Source: Alectryocaccobium sp964389285 (lineage in GTDB: Bacteria > Bacillota > Clostridia > Lachnospirales > Lachnospiraceae). Taken from it: 64,000 nt of DNA. Positions 43,404-53,022 of this stretch are shown here, in pieces (position 1 is the first letter of the stretch; the number at the start of each line of letters is the position of its first letter). The position numbers and the translations under genes were made by a program. The stretch lies in contig CAYMCZ010000003.1 of NCBI GenBank assembly GCA_964389285.1, positions 138,709 to 202,708 on the forward strand, written 5' to 3'. The notes beneath the pieces were generated by a model. It was not told where the DNA came from. It saw only the letters and a list, made by a program, of their open reading frames with translations, and ran no database searches.

Positions 43404-43432
43404 ATTATAACATGCAGAACAAACGCGTTCAA
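43404..43432 (-). promoter_or_regulatory. Promoter of the eight-gene OpuC-sirtuin operon
   Basis: Minus strand TTGAAC (43427-43432), 17-base spacer, TATAAT (43404-43409), about 67 bases before the GTG start. Confidence 0.75.
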
Positions 43433-43433
43433 T

Positions 43434-44075
43434 TCATCCATTCTTCCCTTCGTCAGGCAGTCTATCATTCTTGTTCGAAACTGTCGCCTTGATTGCCCCT
43501 GAGCAATGAATCCTTACGACACGATTTTCATCTGTTTCTGACAGTTTTCGCAGCTCATCCAAATAAGGCCTGACATACTCCGGCCTGCGTATGCCTATAA
43601 CGCGGAAGATCTCCGGCGCCTCCATCCTTACCTTGTCATCCGCATCATACAACAGTTTCTCGAATATAGGCATATGTTTTTCATAAATATCCGGTGTGTT
43701 CACAGCGATGTTTTCCGATGCCCAGATGAAATTCAGGCGAACCCTCGCATCTTCATCTGTTGCAAAGCGGAACAGTCCCTCCCAGTATTGTTCGACCGCA
43801 GAGAAATTTCCCCTTCCAATCCTGCCCAGAGCATTGACGGCACGTTCCCTTAAAAGCGGCACATCGCTGTCACAAAAAGCCGCAACAGCCGGAACACACT
43901 TTTCAACGGAAGCCGGAAACGCAAGTCCCATTTCGCCGAGAAGCCAGAGTGCTTTGGCCTGTATTTTTACAGACTCATAGTCCAGAAGAGAAAAAATATA
44001 AGGTATGTTTTCTTCCCATTTGTTCCTGGATTTTGTTAATAATCCAAGTTCTTTATAAAGTTCTGATTCGCTCAA
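43434..44075 (-). CDS. HEAT-repeat protein
   Basis: 213 residues made of about five HEAT/PBS-lyase-like helical repeats (for example KIQAKALWLLGEMG, LLRERAVNALGRIG, KVRMEAPEIFRVIG). A protein-interaction scaffold; the partner is unknown. Start TTG 44075 with GAGGTGG 7 bases upstream. Its stop is two bases from the next promoter. Confidence 0.8.
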   Translation of the reverse strand: MSESELYKELGLLTKSRNKWEENIPYIFSLLDYESVKIQAKALWLLGEMGLAFPASVEKCVPAVAAFCDSDVPLLRERAVNALGRIGRGNFSAVEQYWEGLFRFATDEDARVRLNFIWASENIAVNTPDIYEKHMPIFEKLLYDADDKVRMEAPEIFRVIGIRRPEYVRPYLDELRKLSETDENRVVRIHCSGAIKATVSNKNDRLPDEGKNG

Positions 44076-44330
44076 TCTATAACCACCTCAAACAACTGCG
44101 TTTCTTCAATGAACATATCACAGAGAGCGACAATCCTTTCGAAAAAGAGACCGATATGCGTTCACGCATTTATCTGCCTTTTTTCAAACCGGAGAAGGAG
44201 GGATTTAAGCGAGTAACGAGCCGAATGGATCGAGCCAAAGCAGCCGCGGGAGCTTGCTCACGAAAGGCTGTTTTGGCGAAGAGACATATGGCGACAGACG
44301 GTATGAGCATGAAGCGAAGCGGAATGCGAA
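44076..44330. other. Gene remnant and degenerate repeat tract
   Basis: On plus, 44118-44215 encodes a protein-like stretch (NPFEKETDMRSRIYLPFFK) with no start, resembling the tail of a lost gene. After 44206 the text becomes repetitive (GTAACGAGCC, AGCGAAGCGGAATGCGAATG) and grades into the 36-bp tandem repeats. No functional gene seen. Confidence 0.4.
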
Positions 44331-44612
44331 TGCCGGCTCGTTACGAGCTTAACTAAGCGAAGCGACTGCCGACTCGTTACGAGCTTAACTAAGCGAAGCG
44401 AATGCCGGCTCGTTACGAGCTTAACTAAGCGAAGCGACTGCCGGCTCGTTACGAGCTNNNNNNNNNNNNNNNNNNNNNNNNNNNNNNNNNNNNNNNNNNN
44501 NNNNNNNNNNNNNNNNNNNNNNNNNNNNNNNNNNNNNNNNNNNNNNNNNNNNNNNNNTGCCGGCTCGTTACGAGCTTAACTAAGCGAAGCGACTGCCGGC
44601 TCGTTACGAGCT
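44331..44612. repeat. 36-bp tandem repeat array with assembly gap
   Basis: Units start at 44331, 44367, 44403 and 44439, and after the gap at 44558 and 44594. Each has TGCCGGCTCGTTACGAGCTT followed by AACTAAGCGAAGCGA plus a variable base. GCTCGTTACGAGC is a near-perfect 13-base palindrome. Units differ at one or two positions and there are no spacers. The real copy number is unknown. Confidence 0.9.
44458..44557. other. 100-N scaffold gap
   Basis: Exactly 100 N inside the tandem repeat, the usual placeholder for a gap of unknown size. Anything could lie here. Confidence 0.99.
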
Positions 44613-44837
44613 GCGGCAGGCTTTGCCTGCCTCGAAGCCCACAGGGCTTCGTCAAAAGAAAAGCACGACATGTACTTGCACAATGTCGCGCTTTCTTTTG
44701 ACGGAGAAGGAGGGATTTGAAGGACCTCCCGATCTCCGGAACCCCTGTAAAATAAGGGCTCCGTAACGTCATCAAAGCAAAAACGTCTTCAAATGTCTTC
44801 AAAATCGTTTTTCCATATGGCAGCTGCCTATACCGCA
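44613..44837. other. Hairpin cluster and tRNA-like direct repeat
   Basis: Successive hairpins GGCAGGC-ttt-GCCTGCC, GAAGCCC-aca-GGGCTTC and a long GTCAAAAGAAA...TTTCTTTTGAC stem (44652-44702). Then GGAGAAGGAGGGATTTGAA (44703-44721), identical to 52798-52816, and a GGAACCCC...GGGCTCC hairpin. No gene. Confidence 0.5.
44703..44721 (+). repeat. Left 19-bp direct repeat, tRNA-3'-end-like (possible att site)
   Basis: GGAGAAGGAGGGATTTGAA; the preceding AC is also shared with 52796-52797. Its complement, TTCAAATCCCTCCTTCTCC, looks like the T loop and acceptor end of a tRNA (tRNA-Ser-like). Confidence 0.5.
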
Positions 44838-46196
44838 TTATATAATCGCAGCCATATAGTACGGAAGGTATATCGTTTCGCCATCTCGCTTTATATCACC
44901 GTCGTGAAGTACATATTGAAGTCCTACACGGTTAGAAAATTTCTTTTTGAAATTCTGCAGGGATTTTATGGCAAACGTCTTTCCGGATTTAGCTTCTACA
45001 GGAATTACCTTCCTGTCCTTTCTGATCAGAAAGTCGATCTCCATTACCGGTTTTCCATTATCATTATATTCAACATAAAAGAGAATCTTATGACCGTTAC
45101 TTCGAAGACATTGGGCCACTACATTCTCCACGAACATTCCTTCATTGATATGAAGTTTATCCGTAAGTATTGCCTTGTAGAAAGCATTATCCATATAGGA
45201 GCCGTCCCCGAAACTTAAGTTTATCAGGAGTCCGGTATCAAGCAGATAACACTTGAACCGTTCATCGTCCATGCTAAGGGTCAGCGCAGGACTTGGATCC
45301 GTAACATTCCTTGCCACATTCACGATCATAGCTTCTGAAAGCCAGTTAAGCGGCCCGCTGTACTCGCGGTATCTGGCATTTTTATTAACATGCGCGAGTT
45401 TAAACGTACTGCTTTTTTCATGTTTTGACAATTCTGATGGAATATTTTCCAGAATGTTTCCGACATAGGTACTGTTTTCTTCTTCCTGATTCTTGATGTC
45501 GTTTCTGTACAGGGCAAGTATTTCTTTTTTGACAAAGTCTACTTTTTCAAAATCCTTCTCCCTACAGTAACTTACAACCGCCTGCGGCATTCCTCCCACA
45601 CACATATATTCCCTGAATTTACGAAAGATGTCTTTATGCACCTTCCCTAGTGGTTTGAGATTTTCATAACTATAACGCATGAACGGCATTGTTATCTCGT
45701 CGCCCATAGCCATAAGAAACTCCTCAAAATCCAGCGGGAACATCTCTATGGCATATTCCTCCGACGGAATCAGGATCTCTGCCTTCCTGCTCTTTTTCGT
45801 TATCCCGGCAAGAGAGCCCGTTTCGATAAAATCATATCTTCCATCCGCCAGCAGGGTTTTTAAAGCCTGCCTTGCCAGTGGATAGAGCTGGATCTCGTCC
45901 AGAATGATCAGAGATTCCCGTTTAAAAAGTTTAATGCCGTACTGCATCTGAATAACATTATAAAAATAATCCAGATCCAGCAGACTGTTTACAAACAAAT
46001 CACGGATCGTATCATTTGCGGACTGGAAATTTATCGTAATAAAAGACCTGTATTCGTTATGGCCTAAGTCTTCCGCTATCGTGGTTTTTCCAACACGACG
46101 CGCGCCTTTTATGAACAATGCATATTCAGGCGCATATTCTTTCTTCCACTTAAGCAATTCATCATAAAGCTTTCTTTTCAGCTTGATCTCTTGCAT
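44838..46196 (-). CDS. AAA ATPase with DUF4143 domain
   Basis: 452 residues. P-loop KGARRVGKTT (about 28-37), Walker B LIILDEIQLYP (about 95-105), then a helical region and a DUF4143 C-terminal domain with a nuclease-like fold (EIDFLIRKDRKVIPVEAKSGKT: Asp and E-A-K). Very common in anaerobes, usually single genes; suspected of DNA-linked or defence functions. ATG 46196 is 6 bases after AAAGGA; an upstream GTG is dismissed. Confidence 0.87.
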   Translation of the reverse strand: MQEIKLKRKLYDELLKWKKEYAPEYALFIKGARRVGKTTIAEDLGHNEYRSFITINFQSANDTIRDLFVNSLLDLDYFYNVIQMQYGIKLFKRESLIILDEIQLYPLARQALKTLLADGRYDFIETGSLAGITKKSRKAEILIPSEEYAIEMFPLDFEEFLMAMGDEITMPFMRYSYENLKPLGKVHKDIFRKFREYMCVGGMPQAVVSYCREKDFEKVDFVKKEILALYRNDIKNQEEENSTYVGNILENIPSELSKHEKSSTFKLAHVNKNARYREYSGPLNWLSEAMIVNVARNVTDPSPALTLSMDDERFKCYLLDTGLLINLSFGDGSYMDNAFYKAILTDKLHINEGMFVENVVAQCLRSNGHKILFYVEYNDNGKPVMEIDFLIRKDRKVIPVEAKSGKTFAIKSLQNFKKKFSNRVGLQYVLHDGDIKRDGETIYLPYYMAAII

Positions 46197-46290
46197 ATTG
46201 CTTCCTTTCACAAAACCTCCATTGCTTCACAATAAAAATATCACAAAATCGCCAGTTTGTAAACGAATTATATCACATTATCTCCAGCCA

Positions 46291-46317
46291 AACAAAAACC
46301 CGGACATGCGCCGGGTT
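46291..46317 (-). terminator. Terminator after the surface-protein gene
   Basis: Minus strand AACCCGG-cgcatgt-CCGGGTT followed by TTTGTTT, 98 bases after the stop at 46415. Confidence 0.8.
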
Positions 46318-46414
46318 CTTGTTGATAACTCAATTTAAATATTCAGCCTCTCAGATTTTTTACTGATAATCCCTTCAACAGGTGTCCTCTGGGGGTTGCT
46401 CTTCCTGTGCAAAA

Positions 46415-49378
46415 TCAGTACTTTCCATAACGTCTTCTTGCGAACATCGCTGCACCAATTCCCAGTACCGATATTGCGGCCAGGGCCATCCATGTTCCCA
46501 TGGAATTCGGATCACCGGTATTTGCCGCAGTCTTTCCGGATCCGTTGGACGGTGTTTTTGTCGGCGCAGGCGTCGGCGTCTTTGTCGGCTCTGTCGCTGC
46601 CTGCACTTCGAACTCTGTCCCACAGGAACCATCCGTATACAGGAACTCGATGGTATGTTTGCCGACGGCCAACTTGTCGATCAGTTTCGATTTCAGCGTT
46701 ACGATGGTGCTGCCGGATTTAGAATCGTACAAGGATACGGCAACGTTGTTGTTGTCGATCTTAATACTGGTGAACTTGCTGTAATCTCCGTTTGTCTTAA
46801 AGGTCAGACCGTCTTTGCCTCCTTTCTGAACCTTCGCGTTTGCGCCTTCGATCACGTTATAGATGTTTTTCCACTGCGCATAGAGTGTGACTTCCAGATC
46901 CTGTACCTCGCCCTTATCGGAGATGGAAGTGCCGGATCCGTCTGCCGCGGTATTCCATCCGGTGAAATAATATCCGGATCTGGTATACGTATTGGCCGGC
47001 AGCGCTGCCTTTTCTCCCTCATAATACTAGAAATCGGCCATTTCTCCCTGGCCGCTGTTGGCGTCAAAACGGATCGTCAGTTTCCCGAGTTCCGTATAGG
47101 TGTAGGTATATGTCGGATTATCCTTGATTTCGGTTTCCGTATCCGGTGTTTTATCCCAGCTTCCCGCTTTATAGTGCTCTTCCGGTTCGTTTCCGACCGC
47201 CGGAATGTCTTCCGGTTTCAGTGCTAATGCCAGATCTTCATTCTCGTAACGGGAAAGGGTAACGGTTTTATCCGCTGTCGTTTTATCATCCCACGCGCCG
47301 TTTTTGACTTTGAATGTCACTTTATAAGAGAGCAGCTTCGCTGTGATCGTGGATGTCACGCAGGCCGCTTCAGAATCGTTATGATTCTCATCCCCCGCAG
47401 CCTTGTACCATACATAGTAAGTATCGGGATCAGCCGCTTCGGGAACGTTTGTGCCCCAGCCGTCCGCCGGGGCGGTCTTGTCGTCCGTACCGAAAGCGTA
47501 CTGCATCGTACCGCCATACGCAGTGCCTTCGCTGACCAGCTTCTGCGCCTTTCCGCTCCAGGACAGGTCTTTGCCTTCCGGCGCGACAGTCACGGACGCG
47601 TCCGCTTTATTCACGGTTACGGTCACTTTGCATTCCGCTGCAGCGTATATATCGGTATCTTCCGGCGTGAACACGACGTCATATTCCGTTTTATCACTGT
47701 CAGAAACAGCAGGCGCTTTTGTGCTGTCCTTCCAGGCAAAGGTGCCCGGTACGTTAGCTTCCCCGCCGGAAAGCGTGCTGTTTTTCAGTGTCTGTCCGTA
47801 GGTGATCGCGGATGCAGAAGGCGCTTTATTGATCTGCGCCGCAGTCTTCGTGATCGTGAATGCAGCGCTTGCTGTTTTTTCACCCCAGGTTATTTTTGTC
47901 ACATAGTTCCCCGCTGCAGAAGGCGCGCCGGAGAGCTTATTGCCATCCGGTTCCGTGCTTCCTTCGCCGGCGGATTTGTAATATACGATCTCCGGTTCTT
48001 CTTCCAGGTTCGGGATATCGGCTTGATAACCGCTGATTGTCGCTTCCTTTGCGGACCCGTCACAGGTAAGATCTTCCGGGGCTTTCAGCGTAACGGTTAT
48101 GCCGTTCTCGTGATAACCGGACGGGCAGTTTTCCGCACTGCAGGCGGCTGTAATGCTCTTTCCGTCTTCCGAAAGCGCATAAACGAACGAATGGCCGTTC
48201 GCGTTTCCTTCCGTCGTACCGCAGATACTGCAGGTCTTCGGTTCCGTACAGGTCGCGACATGCCACACATGATCGCCCGTTGTCGGGATCGGGATTTCCC
48301 TCAGACCAGAAGCATAGTCAGTGGCATTGTCGCCATTGTCCTGTTCGCAAAACACATACAGTTTATCGCCCGCATCCATCTTGCCGGCCGTGTTTATTAC
48401 AACTTCGCCGTCTGTTTCGTTTACCGCGGCGATCTTGCCGTATTTTTTAATTGTCCCTCCGGAGCTGTCTGTGACAATCGCGGAGATATAATTACCTGCT
48501 GCTCCTCTATATTTTACGGTGACCGCTCCGGATCCACTGTCGTAACTGCCTGCGCAATAGCTGACGTTAAAGCCAGGCGCAAGGCCTTTCAGCGTTACTT
48601 TCCATTCATTATTGCTATTGGTTCCGATTTCCGAAAGAGCGTCGGCGCCTCCGGCGCCGGAAGATTTGCCGCCTGCGGCGGCAGATGTGAAGAGGACAGA
48701 TGACAGATTTAAATAAAAAGCGGGACGCACCCCGAGCTCATTAATGCCGACAGTGCCTCCATTGCTGTTGACACCGCCCTTGCCGTCGACGTACGCCGTC
48801 CCGGAATCACTGTCGCCGGGCGACCGCAGCCACCAGAAGCTGGACGGCCTGCCGGTATTGGCCGGATCCGCCTTACGCAACTCGCTGTTCACATTGTTTG
48901 CTTCTGCGACAGAAAGCGGCCACAGAAGAGCGTTCACGGAATCTCCGCTGATATCATTTTCGTTGTGTCCCTCTACGCCGTAATCGGGATTCCCGCCTGT
49001 GAGTGTACGGGATGAGACAGCCGCCTGCTCCTGAGATGTAAATCCACTTGCGATCGCATCAACTTTTGTTTTCAGCGTACTGGTCCCGTAAGCATTGCTG
49101 CTTGTATTTGGATCATACTCCGTATGTCCCAGGTTTTCCTTCGCGAGTAATGTTGCACTGCTGCCGTCATGCCCGATCACATACCAGCTCTGCCCGCCGT
49201 ATTTCAGTACCTGCGCTTCGGGTGAATTTGCGTTCTTTGCAAGCGCCCCGGCGCCCATAGACATCGCGGCATCCCCGCTGTCCGCGTAAGCCGTCACCGA
49301 GGCTTTCGGCACGCCAAGAAGCGTTGCCGCCGCCAGCAGCACAGCCGCGGCCAGGCTTATAATCCTTTTTCTCTTCAT
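46415..49378 (-). pseudogene. Large cell-surface protein with an in-frame TAG
   Basis: Signal peptide (ATG 49378 after AAGGAGGAC; cleavage near VTAYA), a DUF6273-type domain (about 50-235; WWLRSPGDSDSG, GVRPAFYLNLS), several MBG/Ig-like repeats (about 430-700) and one InlB/Flg_new repeat. The tail has AANTGDPNSMG, a hydrophobic helix and RRRYGKY, a probable sorting signal. A TAG at 47027-47029 interrupts after 783 residues. The frame then continues cleanly through YYEGEKAALPANTYTRSGYY and LYAQW to 46415, 987 sense codons in all. Without readthrough the protein loses its anchor. Confidence 0.85.
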
Positions 49379-49488
49379 TGTTGCTGTCCTCCTTTAATCT
49401 TCACATCTTATCTTTTCTTCAATAATAAAGCTGCCTTTCTGTTTTGTCATCACCCGAAAAGGTGGTTTTCTCTTCAGAACAACGTAGA

Positions 49489-50471
49489 TTATCGCAGTGT
49501 AAGTGCCGGATTTGTGAGCATAGCCCGGATCGTGGCCTTGTAATCATCTATATCCATGATCCTTGTTATCGTTGTGATCCGGTTTCCGGCATCCTTGCTG
49601 GAAGCACCGCAGTGATATACTTTCATGTCCTTTGTTCCCTCATCCAAAACGATATACCGGTCATGAGCCTGATGCAGCGATTGAAGGAATGTTACGTTTC
49701 TGCCAGGGTTTTCTGTCAGGAAATCCTGATACTCTGTCAATGTCAGACGAGGACGCGCTTTATTGTCACTGATGATCGCGATTTTAACAGCAGCTTTCGC
49801 ATGCGCAAGATGCTGAAGCGTTTTTACGCCGATGTAATTATCGACGATGGCGATTTTTCGTTTTGCCCTGCGGTAAATCTTCTGATAGGCGGCATCTGCC
49901 TTGAAGGGTTCACCGTCAAGGATCAGGATCTCTTCGTTGCTCAACCCTTGATTGAAGAGCTTCATGAAATCAGACAGGTCAGCTTTTGTGACCATATTCT
50001 CTTCGATCTTTTGAATGGCGATTGTGTTTTCACTCGTTCTTCAGCCAGTTTTAACAAATCTTTGTTTGTGAGCAACGCCTGATTCTCGGAAATATAGTCT
50101 TTCATGTGTTTGAATAGCTTAATCAGAGCCTTGCTCTGCGTTACTGCCAGATCGCCTTTTAGAACAGTCATAAGCATGTATATACCTTGCTCTGTGTAAG
50201 CATAGGGCAGTGTTCTGCTCATAGGGCTGATATTTGCGGCGTAATTTTTACGCCGCAAATCTGTGACTTCTTCTTTTGTAAGCTGGAATCGGAATTCGTC
50301 ATCAAAACGCTCTTCATTATTTTTTACTTGCTTGTTAAAGCCTTTATGATCATATCCATATATCTCTGCAAGATCTGTGTCCAGCATCACCTGCTGTCCG
50401 CGAATGATATAGATCTTGCTGCGAAGTGTATTCTCATCAACAATCATGATTTCGGTATTTTCATTTGACAT
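49489..50471 (-). pseudogene. ORF6N-domain protein, frameshifted
   Basis: The first frame (ATG 50471 after GGAGAGCTG) carries the ORF6N domain (about 10-100: RGQQVMLDTDLAEIYGY and PYAYTEQGIYML). After LLKLAEE the frame goes wrong and stops at 49962. Reading from the other frame gives SENTIAIQKIEENMVTKADL and an intact 170-residue C-terminus (AHDRYIVLDEGTKDMKVYHCG, phospholipase-D-like). So one base is missing or extra near 50035. ORF6N proteins are phage or mobile-element regulators. Confidence 0.82.
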
Positions 50472-50487
50472 ATATTCAGCTCTCCAT

Positions 50488-51120
50488 TTAATAATCCGGA
50501 TTGATCCTTATTCTGCCGTCAAGCAGGCGCGGTGTATTCTGAAAACTGAGTTCCGCCTGTTCGATCTTTGCCTTGAAGTCCGCTAAGAGCTTCTGGATCT
50601 CTTTATCGGTATCATCGCCAAACTTAGATAACGCCTTGTTGTATAAATACTTGTTGTGCTCCCATTTTATTAGAGCGTCCTGGATGAAGACGGAGGTAAC
50701 CTTGAACGAAACCAGGGAGGCCTCTTTTTCTTTTACGATATCCGCATCGGAGTATTCTACCCGGAAAAGCTTTGCAAGTCTCTTTTCAACAACAAGTCTC
50801 AAAGAATCGTTCGTGATGTGGTTATCTTCATCTCGTTCGCCGGTCAGTTGAATGATTCCTTCTTTGCACAGGGTGATCAGAAGCCCTGTGACATCACCTT
50901 CGGTTTCAAGACAGAACAAATGATCATCTGAACCGGCAAGAGCATACAAACTTATTGAAAGTGCATCCGCGATCTTGGCCAGCTGTTCCGGGCCAGGAAC
51001 CATTTTGTCTGTCTCATATTTTCGGATTGATACCGGATGTATTCCGCTTAATTCCGCGAGTCGAAGCTGCGTGATCCCGATAGATTTTCTTCGATATCTG
51101 ATTTTTTCTCCAATAGTCAT
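50488..51120 (-). CDS. XRE-family regulator with C-terminal helical domain
   Basis: 210 residues. HTH_3 at about 1-62 (IGEKIRYRRKSIGITQLRLAEL, HPVSIRKYETDKMVPG). A long, Lys/Glu-rich C-terminal part may bind a ligand or partner. ATG 51120 has GGAGAG 8 bases upstream. It is divergent from the RepA-like gene across a region with repeated TATGTCG(C/T)TAC motifs and is probably their repressor. Confidence 0.85.
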   Translation of the reverse strand: MTIGEKIRYRRKSIGITQLRLAELSGIHPVSIRKYETDKMVPGPEQLAKIADALSISLYALAGSDDHLFCLETEGDVTGLLITLCKEGIIQLTGERDEDNHITNDSLRLVVEKRLAKLFRVEYSDADIVKEKEASLVSFKVTSVFIQDALIKWEHNKYLYNKALSKFGDDTDKEIQKLLADFKAKIEQAELSFQNTPRLLDGRIRINPDY

Positions 51121-51581
51121 ATCTGATGCTCTCCATTTCTTTTGTTTGAACCAGCTGATTCTACTATAAACCATAGGAAGTAGCGATTCAACTATTATTT
51201 TCACAAAAACCAATTTTGCACTCTTGGCAAATAGCGTACACACTATGTATAATATTAACATAGCTATGTCGCTACTTTACAATTATGTCGTTACAGAAAA
51301 TCCATTAACCATTATCTGGATTTCGTCCACACCAGAGATATGGAAAGGTAAATAAAAAGCTCAAAAACTGAATAGCGGCCATCCGCTACTCACCTCGGGG
51401 AAGTCATCGCCAGGACTTACGTATTCGTAACGAGCGGACCAAGGGGATGAAGAAAACGATGAAAGAGAAAGACTCTTAGCTACAGCGCCGAGCAGGGTGC
51501 CTGTAGCCGGACCCGGATGAAGGAACCCCGCAGCAAATAACGAATCAGGCAAAAAAGCAATTCATATAACAGGGAGGATCT
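51121..51581. promoter_or_regulatory. Divergent control region and structured leader of the RepA-like gene
   Basis: Plus promoter TTGGCA (51224-51229)/18/TATAAT (51248-51253) overlaps an inverted repeat CTATGT...ACATAG and is followed by two TATGTCGNTAC motifs (near 51268 and 51284). From about 51375 to 51540 many hairpins appear: TAGCGG-ccat-CCGCTA, TTACG-tatt-CGTAA, CTACAG...CTGTAG. A roughly 300-base untranslated leader is implied. Could be a replication origin, an RNA regulator or both. Confidence 0.5.
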
Positions 51582-52667
51582 ATGGAAGAAAAAAGAAAAG
51601 AAGAATTGTTAAACAATCAAACGTTAAAACAGGATTTGAACGGACTGGAAGTCCTGTCAATGACGGAGCTCTATGACAACGCATACAAGCCGCGTATGCC
51701 GGTGATCGACGGCCTGCTGAACTGCGGGCTGTATATTTTCTCCGGTGCGCCAAAGATCGGGAAGTCATTTCTGGTACTGCAGTTGGCATACAGTATCGCG
51801 ACCGGCCAGCCGATCTGGGATTATCCGGTGCGTCAGGGAGATGTCCTCTATCTGGCACTTGAGGATAATTACAGCCGCCTGCAGGAACGACTCTCCCGGA
51901 TGTTTGGCGAAAACGCGACAGATAATCTGTATCTGGCAGTACGGTCAAAAAAGATTCAGGAAGGGCTAGTGTCGCAGATCGAGGATTTTGTAAAGAATCA
52001 TCCTGATATGAGGCTGGTCATTATCGATACGCTGCAGAAGATCCGGGAAGGGCAGGACGACCGTTTCAGTTACGCGAACGACTATGACAACATTTCAAAG
52101 CTGAAACAGTTCAGCGACGGAAATGCTGTTTGCATCCTGGTCGTTCATCATACCAGAAAGCTGGAATCATCTGACAGCTTTGAGATGATCTCCGGCACGA
52201 ACGGCCTGCTGGGCGCCGCCGACGCAGCGTTTGTCCTGCGCAAAGACAAACGCACGGCGGATACGGCGGTTCTGGATATTGTGGGACGTGACCAGCCTGA
52301 CCAGCAGCTGACGCTTAAGAGAAATCTTGAAACCTGTCTCTGGTCAAAAGAAAAAGAGGAAGTACAGATGCTTCCGGAAAAGGAAAATCCGATTCTTGCG
52401 TTGATTGCTGACTTTATCAAAGATCGTGAGAACGCATGGGAAGGAAGCGCCAGCGAGCTTATTGAGGAGTGCCCGGGGCTTGATGGATTGATCAGGCCAA
52501 ATAAGCTTACAAGAAAGCTGAATATCAACTGCGGCCTTCTGCTCCGGAAATATAATTTGCTGTATCTTCCGGGTGAACGGACACGGGAAAAGAGGACATT
52601 TACACTCGTCAGAAACACTGAATATACAGAATCCGTGACGATCAATGACGATTGTGACGATACTTAA
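51582..52667 (+). CDS. RepA-like AAA ATPase (helicase RepA family)
   Basis: 361 residues. RecA-fold with Walker A SGAPKIGKSF (about 52-61), Walker B MRLVIIDTLQ (about 143-152) and VVHHTRK, as in hexameric RepA helicases of plasmids and integrative elements. Residues 275-361 look like a winged-helix tail. GGGAGG precedes the ATG by 4-5 bases. Suggests that the surrounding segment was or is an autonomously replicating element. Confidence 0.85.
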   Translation: MEEKRKEELLNNQTLKQDLNGLEVLSMTELYDNAYKPRMPVIDGLLNCGLYIFSGAPKIGKSFLVLQLAYSIATGQPIWDYPVRQGDVLYLALEDNYSRLQERLSRMFGENATDNLYLAVRSKKIQEGLVSQIEDFVKNHPDMRLVIIDTLQKIREGQDDRFSYANDYDNISKLKQFSDGNAVCILVVHHTRKLESSDSFEMISGTNGLLGAADAAFVLRKDKRTADTAVLDIVGRDQPDQQLTLKRNLETCLWSKEKEEVQMLPEKENPILALIADFIKDRENAWEGSASELIEECPGLDGLIRPNKLTRKLNINCGLLLRKYNLLYLPGERTREKRTFTLVRNTEYTESVTINDDCDDT

Positions 52668-53022
52668 CACACCTGGTATCGTCATAGATTTTATCGTCAC
52701 AATCGTCACAAATGTCTTCAAAATTTCAAGTCGTTTCAAGGCAAAAAAATCACGCGAACCCTTATAGAATAAGGCTTCGCGTAACTTTTTAACCAACGGA
52801 GAAGGAGGGATTTGAATTGGGTTCCCGCCTCAAAGTGCCTGTAAATACGGCATTTCCGTTGTGAAGCTTTCATTTAGAATAACAGATTGGTCCAAGATAT
52901 AACTCAAAGAGTATGTCGCCACATCCTCTTGAGATCCTTTGATTCTTGGAAAAAGGTGTGCCAATAATGAGTACGCCATATAGCCCCCAATACAAATGAA
53001 TTCTATTAATCAGATTATAACT
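52668..53022. other. Gene-free stretch with right direct repeat
   Basis: Contains GCGAACCC...AAGGCTTCGC hairpin (52754-52781), the 19-bp repeat at 52798-52816 and AT-rich sequence. The hairpin parallels the one near 44745 beside the left repeat. Confidence 0.5.
52798..52816 (+). repeat. Right 19-bp direct repeat (possible att site)
   Basis: GGAGAAGGAGGGATTTGAA, same strand as 44703-44721, 8.1 kb apart. The 20-35 bases after each repeat are loosely alike (CCTGTAAATA/CCTGTAAAATA). Confidence 0.5.

Noticed and set aside
44331..44612. CRISPR array
   Set aside because: The 36-bp units are directly abutting with no spacers and no cas genes nearby.
44703..44830. Complete tRNA-Ser gene
   Set aside because: Only the T-loop/acceptor-like 3' end is present; no anticodon arm or matching 5' acceptor strand.
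47381..48703. 440-codon plus-strand frame opposite the surface-protein gene
   Set aside because: Reverse-strand shadow; Arg/Phe-rich without any motif.
46415..49378. Pyrrolysine recoding at the TAG
   Set aside because: No pyl genes in view and a surface protein is an unlikely host; a mutation or sequencing error is simpler.
51300..51580. Group II intron or self-splicing RNA
   Set aside because: No GUGYG start, no domain V signature and no reverse transcriptase.
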